From positions 1 through 64,000 of the forward strand of contig NZ_BOPF01000004.1 of assembly GCF_016863615.1 (NCBI RefSeq): a stretch of 64,000 nucleotides of DNA. Direction: 5' to 3'. The DNA comes from Virgisporangium aliadipatigenens (GTDB lineage: Bacteria > Actinomycetota > Actinomycetes > Mycobacteriales > Micromonosporaceae). How positions within the stretch are numbered: position 1 is the first letter of the stretch; the number at the start of each line of letters is the position of its first letter. Made by a program: the position numbers and the translations under genes. Positions 43,593-52,109 of this stretch are shown here, one piece after another. Under the pieces are notes generated by a model. The model had not been told where the DNA came from, made no database searches, and saw only the letters and a program-made list of their open reading frames with translations.

Positions 43593-45899
43593 ATGACCGC
43601 CGTCGCCCCACAGCCGCGGGCCGTGGACAGCCCGCCGTCGCAGTGGCGGTGGCTGTACCGTGCGCCGTATCTGACGTTCCCGCTGGTGTTGGTGGGAGTG
43701 GTGGTGACGGCGTGGGTGCCGGGGACCCGGGCGCCGCTGACCGCCGGGTCGGTGCTGTTGCTCAACATCATCGCCCTGGCGCTGAGCGTGGGCGTCGCCG
43801 GCCGGGCCGCGATCGATCCCGCCACGCGCCGCGCGTGGCGGATGCTTTCCGTGGCGGTCGTCCTGCTCGGCGTCTCGGGCATCGGTTACGGCATCTCGCT
43901 GCGTGGGGGCATTTCCTTCGGAACGTCGTTGACGGTGGGCATGGTCGGCCGGCTGCTGGCGGTGCCGGTTCTGCTCGTGGGGCTGGCCTCGCTGCCGATG
44001 CGCCCCGCCTCCCGCCGGGACCTGCAGCGGCTGGGACTCGACCTGACCGTGCTCACCGGCGTCGGGGCGATGCTGCTCTGGTACTTCGTGATCTCGCCGG
44101 CCCTGGTGCACGACGTGGCCGCGGAGACGCTGGCGATGGCGGCGTTCCCGCTCTGCGACATCCTCATGATCATTTCCATCGGCGCGGTGCTGCTGCGCGG
44201 GGCCACCTCCGCCCGCCGGCCGCTGATCCTGCTGCTCGGTGCGCAGGTGGCGTTCCTCCTGATCAACCTGGTGATCGGCCGTGCCGCCGTCACCTCCGCC
44301 GACCGGGAGCAGCCCGCCTCGACGCTGCTCGACCTGCTGCTGGTCTTCGCGGTGTTCCTCGTCGCGGCCGCGGCCGCCGAGCAGTACCACGCCGCCCCGC
44401 TGAACGACCCCGAGTCCGACGTGGCCGAATGGCGTTCCCGGCCGCTGCTCTCCCTGCCCTACCTGGCCATCGGCGTCGGCTCGATGGTGTCGATCGTCGC
44501 CGCGTTCCACGCCGGGCCGCACCCCTGGGGCGGGCTGGTGGCCGCCGCCACCGTCGTGACGGCCGCGTTCGCCGCCCGGCACGCCCTCGCCGCCCACGAG
44601 AACAGCCGCCTCGTGCGCACCGACAGCCTCACCGGCCTGGCGAATCGGCGCCGGCTGCGCGACAACCTCGACCGGGCCGTGGCGCGTTCGCACCGCACCG
44701 GTGAACCCGTCGCCGTGCTGCTCATCGACCTCGACGGGTTCAAGGAGGTCAACGACGAGTACGGGCACGAGGCCGGCGACGCCGTCCTGCTGCACTTCGC
44801 GCGCCTGCTCGACCGGCAGGTGCGGGCCAAGGACACCGCCGCGCGGCTCGGCGGCGACGAGTTCGCCATCGTGGTGGTGGGCGTCGACTCCACCGGCGCC
44901 GGAGCGCTCGCGCGGCGCATCCTCGACGCCGCCAACGAACCCATCTCGATCGGCGGCCGCCGCTTCCGCACCCGCGCCAGCATCGGCATCGCCGTCGCCG
45001 ACACGCCCGGCATCGAACCGCGCGAACTGCTCTACCGCGCCGACGTCGCCATGCACCGCACCAAGCGCCGGCAGAGTCACGACTGGCAGCTCTTCGCCGA
45101 GGAGCACCTGCCCGAGGACGAACAGCCCGAGGTCGAGCTGCGCCGCGCGATCCAGAAGGGTCAGCTGAGGGTGCTCTACCAGCCGATCGTCGACCTCGTC
45201 ACCGGCGACCTCGCCGCCGTGGAGGCGCTCGTGCGCTGGGACCACCCGACGCGGGGCGTGCTCGGCCCGCAGGCGTTCCTGCCCGCGGCGGAGGAGAGCG
45301 GCCTGATCAACGACCTCGGGCGGTTCGTGCTCGCGGAGGCGTGCAGCCAGATGCGGGGCTGGCGGGGGATGCTGCCGGACGGGCGTTCGCTGCACCTGAG
45401 CGTGAACTTCTCGCCGTCCCAGTTCGCCCGGCCGGACTTCGCCCAGGACGTGCTCGGCATCGTGGACCGCACCGGGTTCGACCCCGCCGACCTGGTCGTG
45501 GAGATCACGGAGGGTGCACTCGTCGACGAGGAACTGGTCGTGCCGCAGCTGGAGGCGCTGCGCGCCCGCGGGGTGCGGATCGCGCTGGACGACTTCGGCA
45601 CCGGCTACTCCACGCTCTACCAGATCACCCGCCTGCCGATCGACGTGCTCAAACTCGACAGGTCGTTCGTCATGGAGATCAACGGCGGGCGCAGCAGCAA
45701 CGCCGTCGCGGAGGCCGTGGTCCGGATCGCCCGGATGCTCCACCTCGACACCGTCGCGGAGGGTATCGAGGAGCCGTCGCAGGCCGCCGAGCTGACCGTC
45801 CTCGGCTTCAAGAACGGCCAGGGCTTCTACTTCGCCGAACCGATGACCCCCGACGCGGTACGCACATTGATCTCCGCCCCCCACCTCCAGAAGGCTTGA
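43593..45899 (+). CDS. Membrane-bound GGDEF-EAL protein
   Basis: 768 aa. About eight to ten hydrophobic helices (residues about 15-330), then GGDEF with motif RLGGDEFAIVVVG near residue 419 and the RxxD I-site RAKD just before, then EAL with VEALVRWDHP near 543, NFSPSQF, DDFGTGYSTL and AEGIEEPSQ. Both domains look catalytic, with product inhibition possible on the cyclase. ATG 43593 has GGAG at 43581. The sensor differs from that of 37284. Divergent from the sigma-factor gene. Confidence 0.92.
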   Translation: MTAVAPQPRAVDSPPSQWRWLYRAPYLTFPLVLVGVVVTAWVPGTRAPLTAGSVLLLNIIALALSVGVAGRAAIDPATRRAWRMLSVAVVLLGVSGIGYGISLRGGISFGTSLTVGMVGRLLAVPVLLVGLASLPMRPASRRDLQRLGLDLTVLTGVGAMLLWYFVISPALVHDVAAETLAMAAFPLCDILMIISIGAVLLRGATSARRPLILLLGAQVAFLLINLVIGRAAVTSADREQPASTLLDLLLVFAVFLVAAAAAEQYHAAPLNDPESDVAEWRSRPLLSLPYLAIGVGSMVSIVAAFHAGPHPWGGLVAAATVVTAAFAARHALAAHENSRLVRTDSLTGLANRRRLRDNLDRAVARSHRTGEPVAVLLIDLDGFKEVNDEYGHEAGDAVLLHFARLLDRQVRAKDTAARLGGDEFAIVVVGVDSTGAGALARRILDAANEPISIGGRRFRTRASIGIAVADTPGIEPRELLYRADVAMHRTKRRQSHDWQLFAEEHLPEDEQPEVELRRAIQKGQLRVLYQPIVDLVTGDLAAVEALVRWDHPTRGVLGPQAFLPAAEESGLINDLGRFVLAEACSQMRGWRGMLPDGRSLHLSVNFSPSQFARPDFAQDVLGIVDRTGFDPADLVVEITEGALVDEELVVPQLEALRARGVRIALDDFGTGYSTLYQITRLPIDVLKLDRSFVMEINGGRSSNAVAEAVVRIARMLHLDTVAEGIEEPSQAAELTVLGFKNGQGFYFAEPMTPDAVRTLISAPHLQKA

Positions 45900-45960
45900 A
45901 CTCTCCCGTGCTGTGTACGCTTCACCGGTCCGGACTACCGCACGGTGAGGAGCACACGGT

Positions 45961-46956
45961 ATGGGCAGGGTCGACGCGATCGTCACCGGCGCCGGTGGAT
46001 TCATCGGCGGTCACCTGACGAAAGCACTGCTCGCCGAGGGGCGCTCCGTGCGCGCCGTCGACGTCAAACCGCTGGATGAGTGGTACCAGCTGCACGACGG
46101 CGCACAGAACCTGAGCCGCGACGTCTCCCTCCTGGAGAACGCGCGCGAGATCACCGCCGGCGGCGCCGGTGAGGTGTTCAACCTCGCGGCCGACATGGGC
46201 GGCATGGGCTTCATCGAGAACCACAAGGCCGACTGCATGCTCTCCGTGCTCACCAGCACGCACGTGCTGCAGGCCGCCAAGGAGGCCGGCGTCGACCGGT
46301 TCTTCTACTCCTCCTCCGCCTGCGTGTACGCGGCGGACAAGCAGACCGACGCCGACGTCGTGGCGCTGAAGGAAGAGGACGCCTACCCGGCGATGCCCGA
46401 GGACGGGTACGGCTGGGAGAAGCTGTTCAGCGAGCGGCTCGCCCGCCACTTCCGCGAGGACTACGGGGTGGCCACCCGCGTCGGCCGCTACCACAACGTC
46501 TACGGGCCCAACGGCACCTGGACCGGCGGCCGGGAGAAGGCTCCCGCCGCGGCCTGCCGCAAGGTCGCCATGGCCGTGCTGACCGGTGACACCGAGGTGG
46601 AGATCTGGGGCGACGGCGAGCAGACCCGCTCGTTCATGTACGTCGACGACTGCATCACCGGCACGCTCAAGGTCACCCGCGGTGACTTCGTGGAGCCGAT
46701 CAACATCGGTTCGGCCGAGATGGTGAGCATCAACCAGCTGTTCCGCATCGTGTCGGAGATCGCCGGCATCGAGCTGACCTACAAGCACGTGCCGGGCGCG
46801 CTTGGCGTGCGCGGGCGCAACAGTGACAACACGCTGATCCAGAAGGAGTTCGGCTGGGAGCCCTCGACCCGGCTCGCCGACGGCCTGGAGGTCACCTACC
46901 GCTGGGTGTTCGACCAGGCCAAGGCCAAGCTTGAGGGCCGCGCCTACACAAACTGA
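45961..46956 (+). CDS. NAD-dependent nucleotide-sugar epimerase, GDP-mannose-3,5-epimerase-like
   Basis: 331 aa short-chain dehydrogenase-type extended fold: GAGGFIGGHL (NAD), SSSACVY (catalytic Ser/Thr area), YGWEK (Tyr/Lys), then RYHNVYGPNGTW and RSFMYVDDCITG. Segment ADMGGMGFIENHKADCM is the GDP-mannose 3,5-epimerase signature. Makes an activated sugar for cell-surface glycans in the cytoplasm. Its TGA overlaps the next ATG by one base, pairing it with the glycosyltransferase. Confidence 0.9.
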   Translation: MGRVDAIVTGAGGFIGGHLTKALLAEGRSVRAVDVKPLDEWYQLHDGAQNLSRDVSLLENAREITAGGAGEVFNLAADMGGMGFIENHKADCMLSVLTSTHVLQAAKEAGVDRFFYSSSACVYAADKQTDADVVALKEEDAYPAMPEDGYGWEKLFSERLARHFREDYGVATRVGRYHNVYGPNGTWTGGREKAPAAACRKVAMAVLTGDTEVEIWGDGEQTRSFMYVDDCITGTLKVTRGDFVEPINIGSAEMVSINQLFRIVSEIAGIELTYKHVPGALGVRGRNSDNTLIQKEFGWEPSTRLADGLEVTYRWVFDQAKAKLEGRAYTN

Positions 46957-47717
46957 TGTCCGAGGCCATCAAGCGGGTCGACGTCCTGGGCGTCGGCGTC
47001 TCCGCGATCAACATGGACATGGCGCTCGCCGAGGTGACGCGCTGGGTCGAGCACGGCCACCATCACTACGTCTGCGTGACCGGTGTGCACGGCGTCATGG
47101 AGTCGCAGCGCGACGCCGACCTGCTGCGCATCCACAACGAGTCCGGGCTGACCACCCCGGACGGGATGCCGATGGTGTGGGCCGGGAAGAAGGCCGGCGC
47201 CGAGTGGATGTCGCGGGTGTACGGGCCGGACCTGATGCTCGCCGTGCTCACCCTGGCGGCGGAGCGGGGCTGGTCGTCGTTCCTCTACGGGGGGAACGAA
47301 GGGGTCGCCGACACGCTGGCCGAGAAGCTCACCGCGCGCATTCCGGGATTACGCATCGCCGGCACGTACTGTCCGCCGTTCCGGCCGTTGACGCCGGAGG
47401 AGGACGCCGACGTCGTGGACCGGATCAACAAGTCCGGGGCGCAACTGGTCTGGGTGGGCCTGTCCACCCCCAAGCAGGAACGCTGGATGGCCGCACACGT
47501 GGGGCTGCTGGACGCGGCCGCGCTGTTCGGGGTGGGGGCGGCGTTCGACTTCCACGCCGGCCTCGTGCCGCAGGCGCCCGGCTGGATGCAACGTAACGGT
47601 CTGGAGTGGTTCTACCGGCTGTGCAAGGAGCCACGCCGGTTGTGGAAGCGCTATTTCCGGAACAATCCCGCGTTCGTTGCGAAGATCAGTCGCAAGCCTC
47701 CGTTCCTGCGCGATTAG
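46956..47717 (+). CDS. WecB/TagA/CpsF-family glycosyltransferase
   Basis: 253 aa. ASP-containing GVHGVMESQRD, LTTPDGMPMVWAGK, FLYGG and GLSTPKQERWMAAH motifs define the family (N-acetylmannosaminyl- or related UDP-sugar transferases to lipid carriers, used for teichoic or capsular glycan). Overlaps the epimerase by one base, suggesting both make a surface glycan. No polymerase or flippase is near. Followed by a 374-base noncoding region. Confidence 0.92.
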   Translation: MSEAIKRVDVLGVGVSAINMDMALAEVTRWVEHGHHHYVCVTGVHGVMESQRDADLLRIHNESGLTTPDGMPMVWAGKKAGAEWMSRVYGPDLMLAVLTLAAERGWSSFLYGGNEGVADTLAEKLTARIPGLRIAGTYCPPFRPLTPEEDADVVDRINKSGAQLVWVGLSTPKQERWMAAHVGLLDAAALFGVGAAFDFHAGLVPQAPGWMQRNGLEWFYRLCKEPRRLWKRYFRNNPAFVAKISRKPPFLRD

Positions 47718-48091
47718 GTTTCCGGGCTCCGGCCGTTCAGGCATTGACAGATCACTCTCCGTCTGCGTATTGCGGTCGTTGCGTGCGCAAGTTAGCTGAG
47801 AGTTGCGAGCTCCGCGTATCGATTCGATAACGCCGATCTTTATACCGGCTTTGAAAGTCCGAATTGCCCGGTAAATCCGGGCACATTGCGCTTCGACTCG
47901 GTTTCTCTACGTGCTGGCGCCTCGACTCGGCTTTCACATTTCTTTATCCAGCCTTTATGCTCCTCCGGTCACCGGGATCGGCGCCTAACCCAAGGCCGCC
48001 GGCCGGGGGCAAATCAGCATTCCGCGCAGGCTGTCGACGCGGTCATTCGACCGTACCGTTCGTCGACGGTCCGACCATTCTTGGGGGAATT
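47718..48091. other. Long AT-richer intergenic region before the LPXTG gene
   Basis: 374 bases without a gene. The first 240 have the lowest GC here. It holds a near-palindrome TATCGA-T-TCGATA at 47817-47829, with outer GCG/CGC arms offset by one base, a small CCCGG/CCGGG hairpin near 47870, and a direct repeat TCGACTCGG at 47893 and 47922. No known riboswitch class is recognised. Likely a regulatory leader. Confidence 0.5.
47744..47773 (+). promoter_or_regulatory. Possible promoter, long leader of the LPXTG gene
   Basis: A perfect TTGACA (47744-47749) and TATTGC (47768-47773) are 18 bases apart. If used, the message would have a leader of about 310 bases to the start at 48092. The match in the -10 lacks its last T. 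Confidence 0.4.
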
Positions 48092-49216
48092 TTGCGCCGC
48101 ATGTTCACTCGGCGGATGCTGGCGGTCGCCGGCGCCGCGGCCATCGGCACGCTCGGTGCCCTGACGATCCCCAGCGCTGCAAGCGCTCACCACCTGACCG
48201 TCGTTCCGAAGTTCGAGTGCGTCGGTGAGAACGCCGTGGTCACGTGGAAGGTGACCAACAGCCAGAACAACGTCGATGGCAAGATCACCAAGGCGGCCCT
48301 GTCGCAGGGCTCGTTCGTGGCGACCACGGAAGACAAGCTCAAGAAGCACGGCGTCATCGCGGTCGGCACCGTCCTCACGATGGACGGTGACAAGAAGTCC
48401 GCGGTCGGCGTGGTCACCGTGCCGGCCTCCGCCGGCAAGGTGACGGTGGACTTCGCGGCCGAATGGAAGTACAAGGACGGCAGCATCCAGAGGTGGCCGC
48501 GGCCGGACGCGCCTGATGACGGTCACTTCGAGAAGGCCTGGACGAAGGAGCAGTGCGGCCAGACGACGCCGGCGGATCCGAAGACCTCGTTCGACCCCAA
48601 CTGCGACGGGACCGTCACGGTCGTCATCGACAACCCGGCCGGCTCCAAGAACACGGAGTTCAAGGTCCAGTCGCAGACCACGGACTGGAGCACCAACGTC
48701 ACGGTGCCGGCGGGCAAGAAGTCTGAGCCGATCACGGTTTCCAAGGCGGACGCGGCCGAAATCAAGGTCTCCATCAGGAACGACGGCAACGGCAGGGCGC
48801 TCGGCAAGTACAAGTTCGCTGCCCCGGCCGACTGCAAGGACGCCGACTACACCGGCACCTTCACCCCGGACTGCAACGGCGTCACCGTGACCCTGACCAA
48901 CCCGGCCGACGGGGACACCCTGAAGGTCACGATCCTGGCCAACGGCAAGGAGCAGTACAAGTTCGAGGTCGCCCCGGGCGCCACGAGCGAGCCGAAGAAG
49001 ATCGGACGGCAGGACAAGCTGAAGGTCGTGGTCAAGGTCGAAGGCTTCGAGCCCGACGGCGAGTTCGACTACACCGTCCCGGCCAACTGCGGCGACTCGC
49101 TGCCCGTGACCGGCGCCAACGCCGGGCTCATGGCCGGCGGCGCGTCGGTGCTGGTCCTCGGCGGCGCGGCCCTCTGGATGGTCGCCCGTCGCCGGCGGGT
49201 GCAGTTCACCGCCTGA
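48092..49216 (+). CDS. LPXTG cell-wall-anchored surface protein
   Basis: About 374 aa. Signal peptide ends at SASAHH, then a large beta-rich part with at least two similar domains (DGTVTVVIDNPAGSKNTEF and CNGVTVTLTNPADGDTLKV) and conserved Cys pairs. The C-terminus has LPVTG, a hydrophobic helix and RRRR, the sortase signal, so it is linked to peptidoglycan. TTG 48092 has GGGGG just ahead; ATG 48101 is the alternative. No sortase gene is near. A hairpin terminator follows. Confidence 0.92.
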   Translation: MRRMFTRRMLAVAGAAAIGTLGALTIPSAASAHHLTVVPKFECVGENAVVTWKVTNSQNNVDGKITKAALSQGSFVATTEDKLKKHGVIAVGTVLTMDGDKKSAVGVVTVPASAGKVTVDFAAEWKYKDGSIQRWPRPDAPDDGHFEKAWTKEQCGQTTPADPKTSFDPNCDGTVTVVIDNPAGSKNTEFKVQSQTTDWSTNVTVPAGKKSEPITVSKADAAEIKVSIRNDGNGRALGKYKFAAPADCKDADYTGTFTPDCNGVTVTLTNPADGDTLKVTILANGKEQYKFEVAPGATSEPKKIGRQDKLKVVVKVEGFEPDGEFDYTVPANCGDSLPVTGANAGLMAGGASVLVLGGAALWMVARRRRVQFTA

Positions 49217-49239
49217 TATTGCACCACCACATAACAGCG

Positions 49240-49265
49240 AGGCCGGCTCGGTGACGAGCCGGCCT
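49240..49265 (+). terminator. Terminator of the LPXTG gene
   Basis: Perfect 11-bp stem AGGCCGGCTCG / CGAGCCGGCCT closed by a GTGA tetraloop, 24 bases after the stop. Confidence 0.85.
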
Positions 49266-49344
49266 TCGCCGTCTACAAAGGCGGCCGTGATGTGACGCTC
49301 CCGTCCGGGGCCGATAATGTGACGCTCGTGAGTTGGGCCGAGAT

Positions 49345-49977
49345 GTGAGCTGGTCTGAATACGCCGCCGCCGCCCGCGAACTGGCCGAGCTGCGCAACGC
49401 CGACGACGCCGCGGACGCCGACCGGGTATCGCTCGCCCGCACGGCTCAGCGGGACCTGGAGAAGCTGACGAAACACCTGGGTGCCCAGCAGGAGCACCTG
49501 GTCGAACTCTCCCGCACGCTCAACCTGCCCGCCCCGCACATCGGCAAGGCCGGGCGGAGCCCGGTCACCAGCATCGCCGAGGCGCTGCACCGGGCCGCCG
49601 ACGCGGCGAACGCCGCCGACGACGCCGCACGCGAGGCGGGCAACGCCGCCAGCAAGCCGATCCTCTTCCCCGAACTGTCACCCGGCAGCCGGAACGCGCT
49701 CATCTACACGTTCTGGTCGATGATCGGCTGGGTGCTCCAGTGTGGACTGCTCACCGCCAGCGACGAGGGTGCCCTGGAGACGGCGCCGTGGGCACTGTGC
49801 GGGCTGCCCGCCGTGGCGTTCTTCGCCGGCTTCATCACCGTTTCCACGCTGGGCAAGCCCCGAACGGGCGGCGCCGACTATCCCAAGCACCTGCGGCTGG
49901 GCGGCGTGATCTGCTTCGTGGGAATGCCGGTCTTCTGGATCGCCCTGGTGGCGGCCACCAAGCTGCTGTTCAGCTAG
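49345..49977 (+). CDS. Coiled-coil and membrane protein, hypothetical
   Basis: About 210 aa. Residues 1-105 form a charged helical coiled coil. Then three hydrophobic helices: NALIYTFWSMIGWVLQCGLL, WALCGLPAVAFFAGFITV and GGVICFVGMPVFWIALVAA. No family recognised. GTG 49345 is the likely start; TTG 49333 is possible. Two TGTGACGCTC repeats at 49291 and 49318 lie just before it. A 21-base gap parts it from the convergent hydrolase. Confidence 0.75.
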   Translation: MSWSEYAAAARELAELRNADDAADADRVSLARTAQRDLEKLTKHLGAQQEHLVELSRTLNLPAPHIGKAGRSPVTSIAEALHRAADAANAADDAAREAGNAASKPILFPELSPGSRNALIYTFWSMIGWVLQCGLLTASDEGALETAPWALCGLPAVAFFAGFITVSTLGKPRTGGADYPKHLRLGGVICFVGMPVFWIALVAATKLLFS

Positions 49978-49998
49978 GCAGCCGCCACCACGGGGTCG

Positions 49999-51030
49999 CT
50001 ACAGCACGGACAGGTGCACGTGGTTCGTGTGGTTGCTGGCCGGGTCGCCGCCGCCGTTGTAGGCCTTCCAGTTGCCCGTGGCCGACTGCCAGATGCGGTT
50101 GTACCAGATCACGTACAGCACAGCGAGCTTGCTGGAGTTGTTGATGAAGTACGTCGCCAGCCGGTCGCCGTAGTCCTTGTCGCTACCGGAGGCGGCGACG
50201 TTCTGGAAGCCCGTCTCGTCGGCCGCGAAGTCGCAGGCGCGCCCGCGTGGATGTTCGCCGCCGTCCTCGGCCGAGCGGTAGCACGCGGTGTAGTGGTTGA
50301 AGCCGGCGGCGACGGCCTGCAGGCGCGCGTGATTGGTCCGCGGCGTGAGGCAGCCGTTCTTCGTCGTCGGGTCCGGCTTGACCGAGCAGGACTCCTTGGG
50401 CCAGCTGCCGTCGGGATTGCGCGGTGCGGGCTGCGCCGAGGCGGACGATCCGCTGGGGCCGCTGGTCGAACCGCCGCCGACCTGGGCGACGGCCTTCTCG
50501 GCGTCCTTCTTGCGCTTGTCCATCTCGGCGAGCTGCTGCTCCTGGAGCTTCACCTCGGCGTCGACGGCGGCCTTCGCGTCGGCCAGTTCCTGCCGCTGCT
50601 TGCGGAAGTTGCGGATCTGCTTGTCGTTGATGGACGCCACGCCCTGGATGGCGGTCGCCCGGTCGTAGAACGCGTCCGGGTCGGCGCTGTTGAGCAGAGC
50701 CGACGCGGTGCGCAGCCGGGTCGAGCGGTAGGCGTGGTCGGCGATCTGCTGGGCGGCGCCCTCGGCGAGGGTGAGCCGCTGCGCCGTGGTGTCCACCTGG
50801 GCCTGCAAATCGGACTGCCGTTTGCGGGATGCCTCCAGCGTGGCCTGCGCCTCGACAAATGCGCGATTGGCCGCGTCGAGTGCCGCTTTCAAACCGGCCG
50901 GAGTGCCATTGTCCTCACCCGGTGCTGCGTGTGCGGGTGCACCGAGTAACGAGACGACGAAAGCCGTCACCACAGATATGAGCCACCATCGGCGGATATG
51001 GCGGTGCCGCAAGGTCGTCGGGTTTCCCAT
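49999..51030 (-). CDS. Secreted coiled-coil protein with ARB-07466-like C-terminal domain
   Basis: 343 aa, signal peptide ending at AHAAPG. Residues about 45-180 are a long coiled coil as in RipA/FtsEX-type hydrolases. After a Ser/Gly linker comes a domain with GRACDFAADETG and HTNHVHLSVL, His and Asp in the arrangement of metal- or peptide-bond-cleaving ARB-07466/VanY-like domains. Likely a cell-wall hydrolase or its regulator. Its leader carries a c-di-AMP riboswitch, which elsewhere controls wall hydrolases. Confidence 0.9.
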   Translation of the reverse strand: MGNPTTLRHRHIRRWWLISVVTAFVVSLLGAPAHAAPGEDNGTPAGLKAALDAANRAFVEAQATLEASRKRQSDLQAQVDTTAQRLTLAEGAAQQIADHAYRSTRLRTASALLNSADPDAFYDRATAIQGVASINDKQIRNFRKQRQELADAKAAVDAEVKLQEQQLAEMDKRKKDAEKAVAQVGGGSTSGPSGSSASAQPAPRNPDGSWPKESCSVKPDPTTKNGCLTPRTNHARLQAVAAGFNHYTACYRSAEDGGEHPRGRACDFAADETGFQNVAASGSDKDYGDRLATYFINNSSKLAVLYVIWYNRIWQSATGNWKAYNGGGDPASNHTNHVHLSVL

Positions 51031-51039
51031 GGATTTAGC

Positions 51040-51158
51040 TGTTCCCTCCGTCGGCCGCCGACCGGGTTAGCTGACGGGTTCGGGTCGGAACAGTGGCCCT
51101 ACCGCTGGCGCGGATTCACCCCGGTGTTGCATGGGTCCCCGATACGCCCGGAGGCGAT
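51040..51158 (-). promoter_or_regulatory. c-di-AMP riboswitch (ydaO-yuaA class)
   Basis: Read on the minus strand, the leader of the gene at 49999 has the class signature in order: ATCGGGGACCCA, CACCGGGGTGAATCC, CCCGAACCCGTCAGCTAACC, and a closing CGGAGG. The P1 stem is CCTCCG (51149-51154) with CGGAGG (51045-51050). GGAGG in the right strand is also the ribosome-binding site (13 bases before ATG 51030), so ligand binding could hide it. In actinomycetes this class precedes wall-hydrolase genes, as here. Confidence 0.88.
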
Positions 51159-51334
51159 TAGGCGGCAGTCATCACCGGCGTCGGTGGACGCCTTTAGGCA
51201 ATAACCGCGCGCCAGCCTAGCCAAGTCCATAGGCGGTCCGCATCCCCGGCACAGTGCTACTACCTGCTGCACCTCACGCAATTACGCTCCGTAGAAGATT
51301 TGACCCGTCTAGCTTCGTTCTCGAGCGTCAACTA

Positions 51335-51349
51335 AGGTAAGGCTTACCT
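51335..51349 (+). promoter_or_regulatory. Iron box (IdeR/DmdR-type operator)
   Basis: Perfect palindrome AGGTAAG-G-CTTACCT, 33 bases before the DUF2470 start. It matches the 19-bp DtxR-family consensus at 14 of 19 positions, so an iron-dependent repressor probably binds and shuts the gene when iron is plentiful. Confidence 0.78.
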
Positions 51350-51381
51350 GCCGCGCTGGCGGGTGAGTGGCGGAGGTGGCT

Positions 51382-52098
51382 ATGGGAGACAGGCCGGCGT
51401 CGACCACCGCGGAGCGGCTGCGCACGCTGCTCCTGGCGGAGTCGTCACTCGACGTGGTGGCCGCGCAGCGGCGGGTGCAACTGATCGGCCGCCACGAGGT
51501 CGGGAACGACGGGCTGCTGAAACTTTCAGTGCCGGGGGACAGCGTTCTGGCGTTCGAGATCATCTCCAGTGGCGGACGACTACCGGCACTGATCGAGATC
51601 ACCGACGTGGCCGCGGTCGCCATGCGGGACCGCGTGCGGGCCCGCGCCTCCCTGGCCGGCGCCCTCAGCGTAGTGCCCGGGCCGGTCGGCGACGGCGGCA
51701 CCGAGGTTACGGTCGTGCTCGAACTGGCCGCCGCCGAACTGGCCGAACGAGGCGAGGTCACCGCCGTCACGCCCGAGGCGTTCGCGGCGGCGGTCCCGGA
51801 CCCGCTCGCCGACCGCGAGGCCAACCTGCTCTGCCACCTCGTGTCGGCCCATGCCGACCTGGTCGCCTGGCTCGCCCGGCTGGTGCCCGCCGACCGGCTG
51901 CACGGCGTGCGGCGGGTGCATCCGCTGCGGCTGGACCGCTACGGGATCGAGCTGCGCCTGGAGTTCCCGAGCCGGGAACGCGACGTGCGGCTCTGGTTCT
52001 CCTCGCCGGCGGAGACGGCCGGGGACGCGCCGAGCCGGCTGCTCGAGCTGCTCGCCCGGGCGCGCGCCTGCCGGCGGGCCCGGCCGACCGCGCACTAA
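51382..52098 (+). CDS. DUF2470 (HugZ-like) protein under iron control
   Basis: 238 aa. The C-terminal half (about 145-238) matches DUF2470: ADREANLLCHLVSAHADLVAWLARLV and the RLDRYGIELRLEF strand, the domain seen in HugZ-type heme oxygenases; the N-terminal part is beta-rich. Probably handles heme or its products. ATG 51382 follows GGAGG. An iron box precedes it. Converges with the TerD-VWA gene, with a short AGGCG/CGCCT hairpin at the junction. Confidence 0.82.
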   Translation: MGDRPASTTAERLRTLLLAESSLDVVAAQRRVQLIGRHEVGNDGLLKLSVPGDSVLAFEIISSGGRLPALIEITDVAAVAMRDRVRARASLAGALSVVPGPVGDGGTEVTVVLELAAAELAERGEVTAVTPEAFAAAVPDPLADREANLLCHLVSAHADLVAWLARLVPADRLHGVRRVHPLRLDRYGIELRLEFPSRERDVRLWFSSPAETAGDAPSRLLELLARARACRRARPTAH

Positions 52099-52109
52099 GG
52101 CGACACGCC

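Noticed and set aside
43356-46004. An 882-residue minus-strand frame opposite the GGDEF-EAL gene
   Set aside because: Same antisense artefact; the sense strand has full GGDEF and EAL motifs.
47744-47773. A firm promoter claim for the LPXTG gene
   Set aside because: The -35 is perfect but the -10 lacks its last T and lies 310 bases from the start; kept as a weak feature only.
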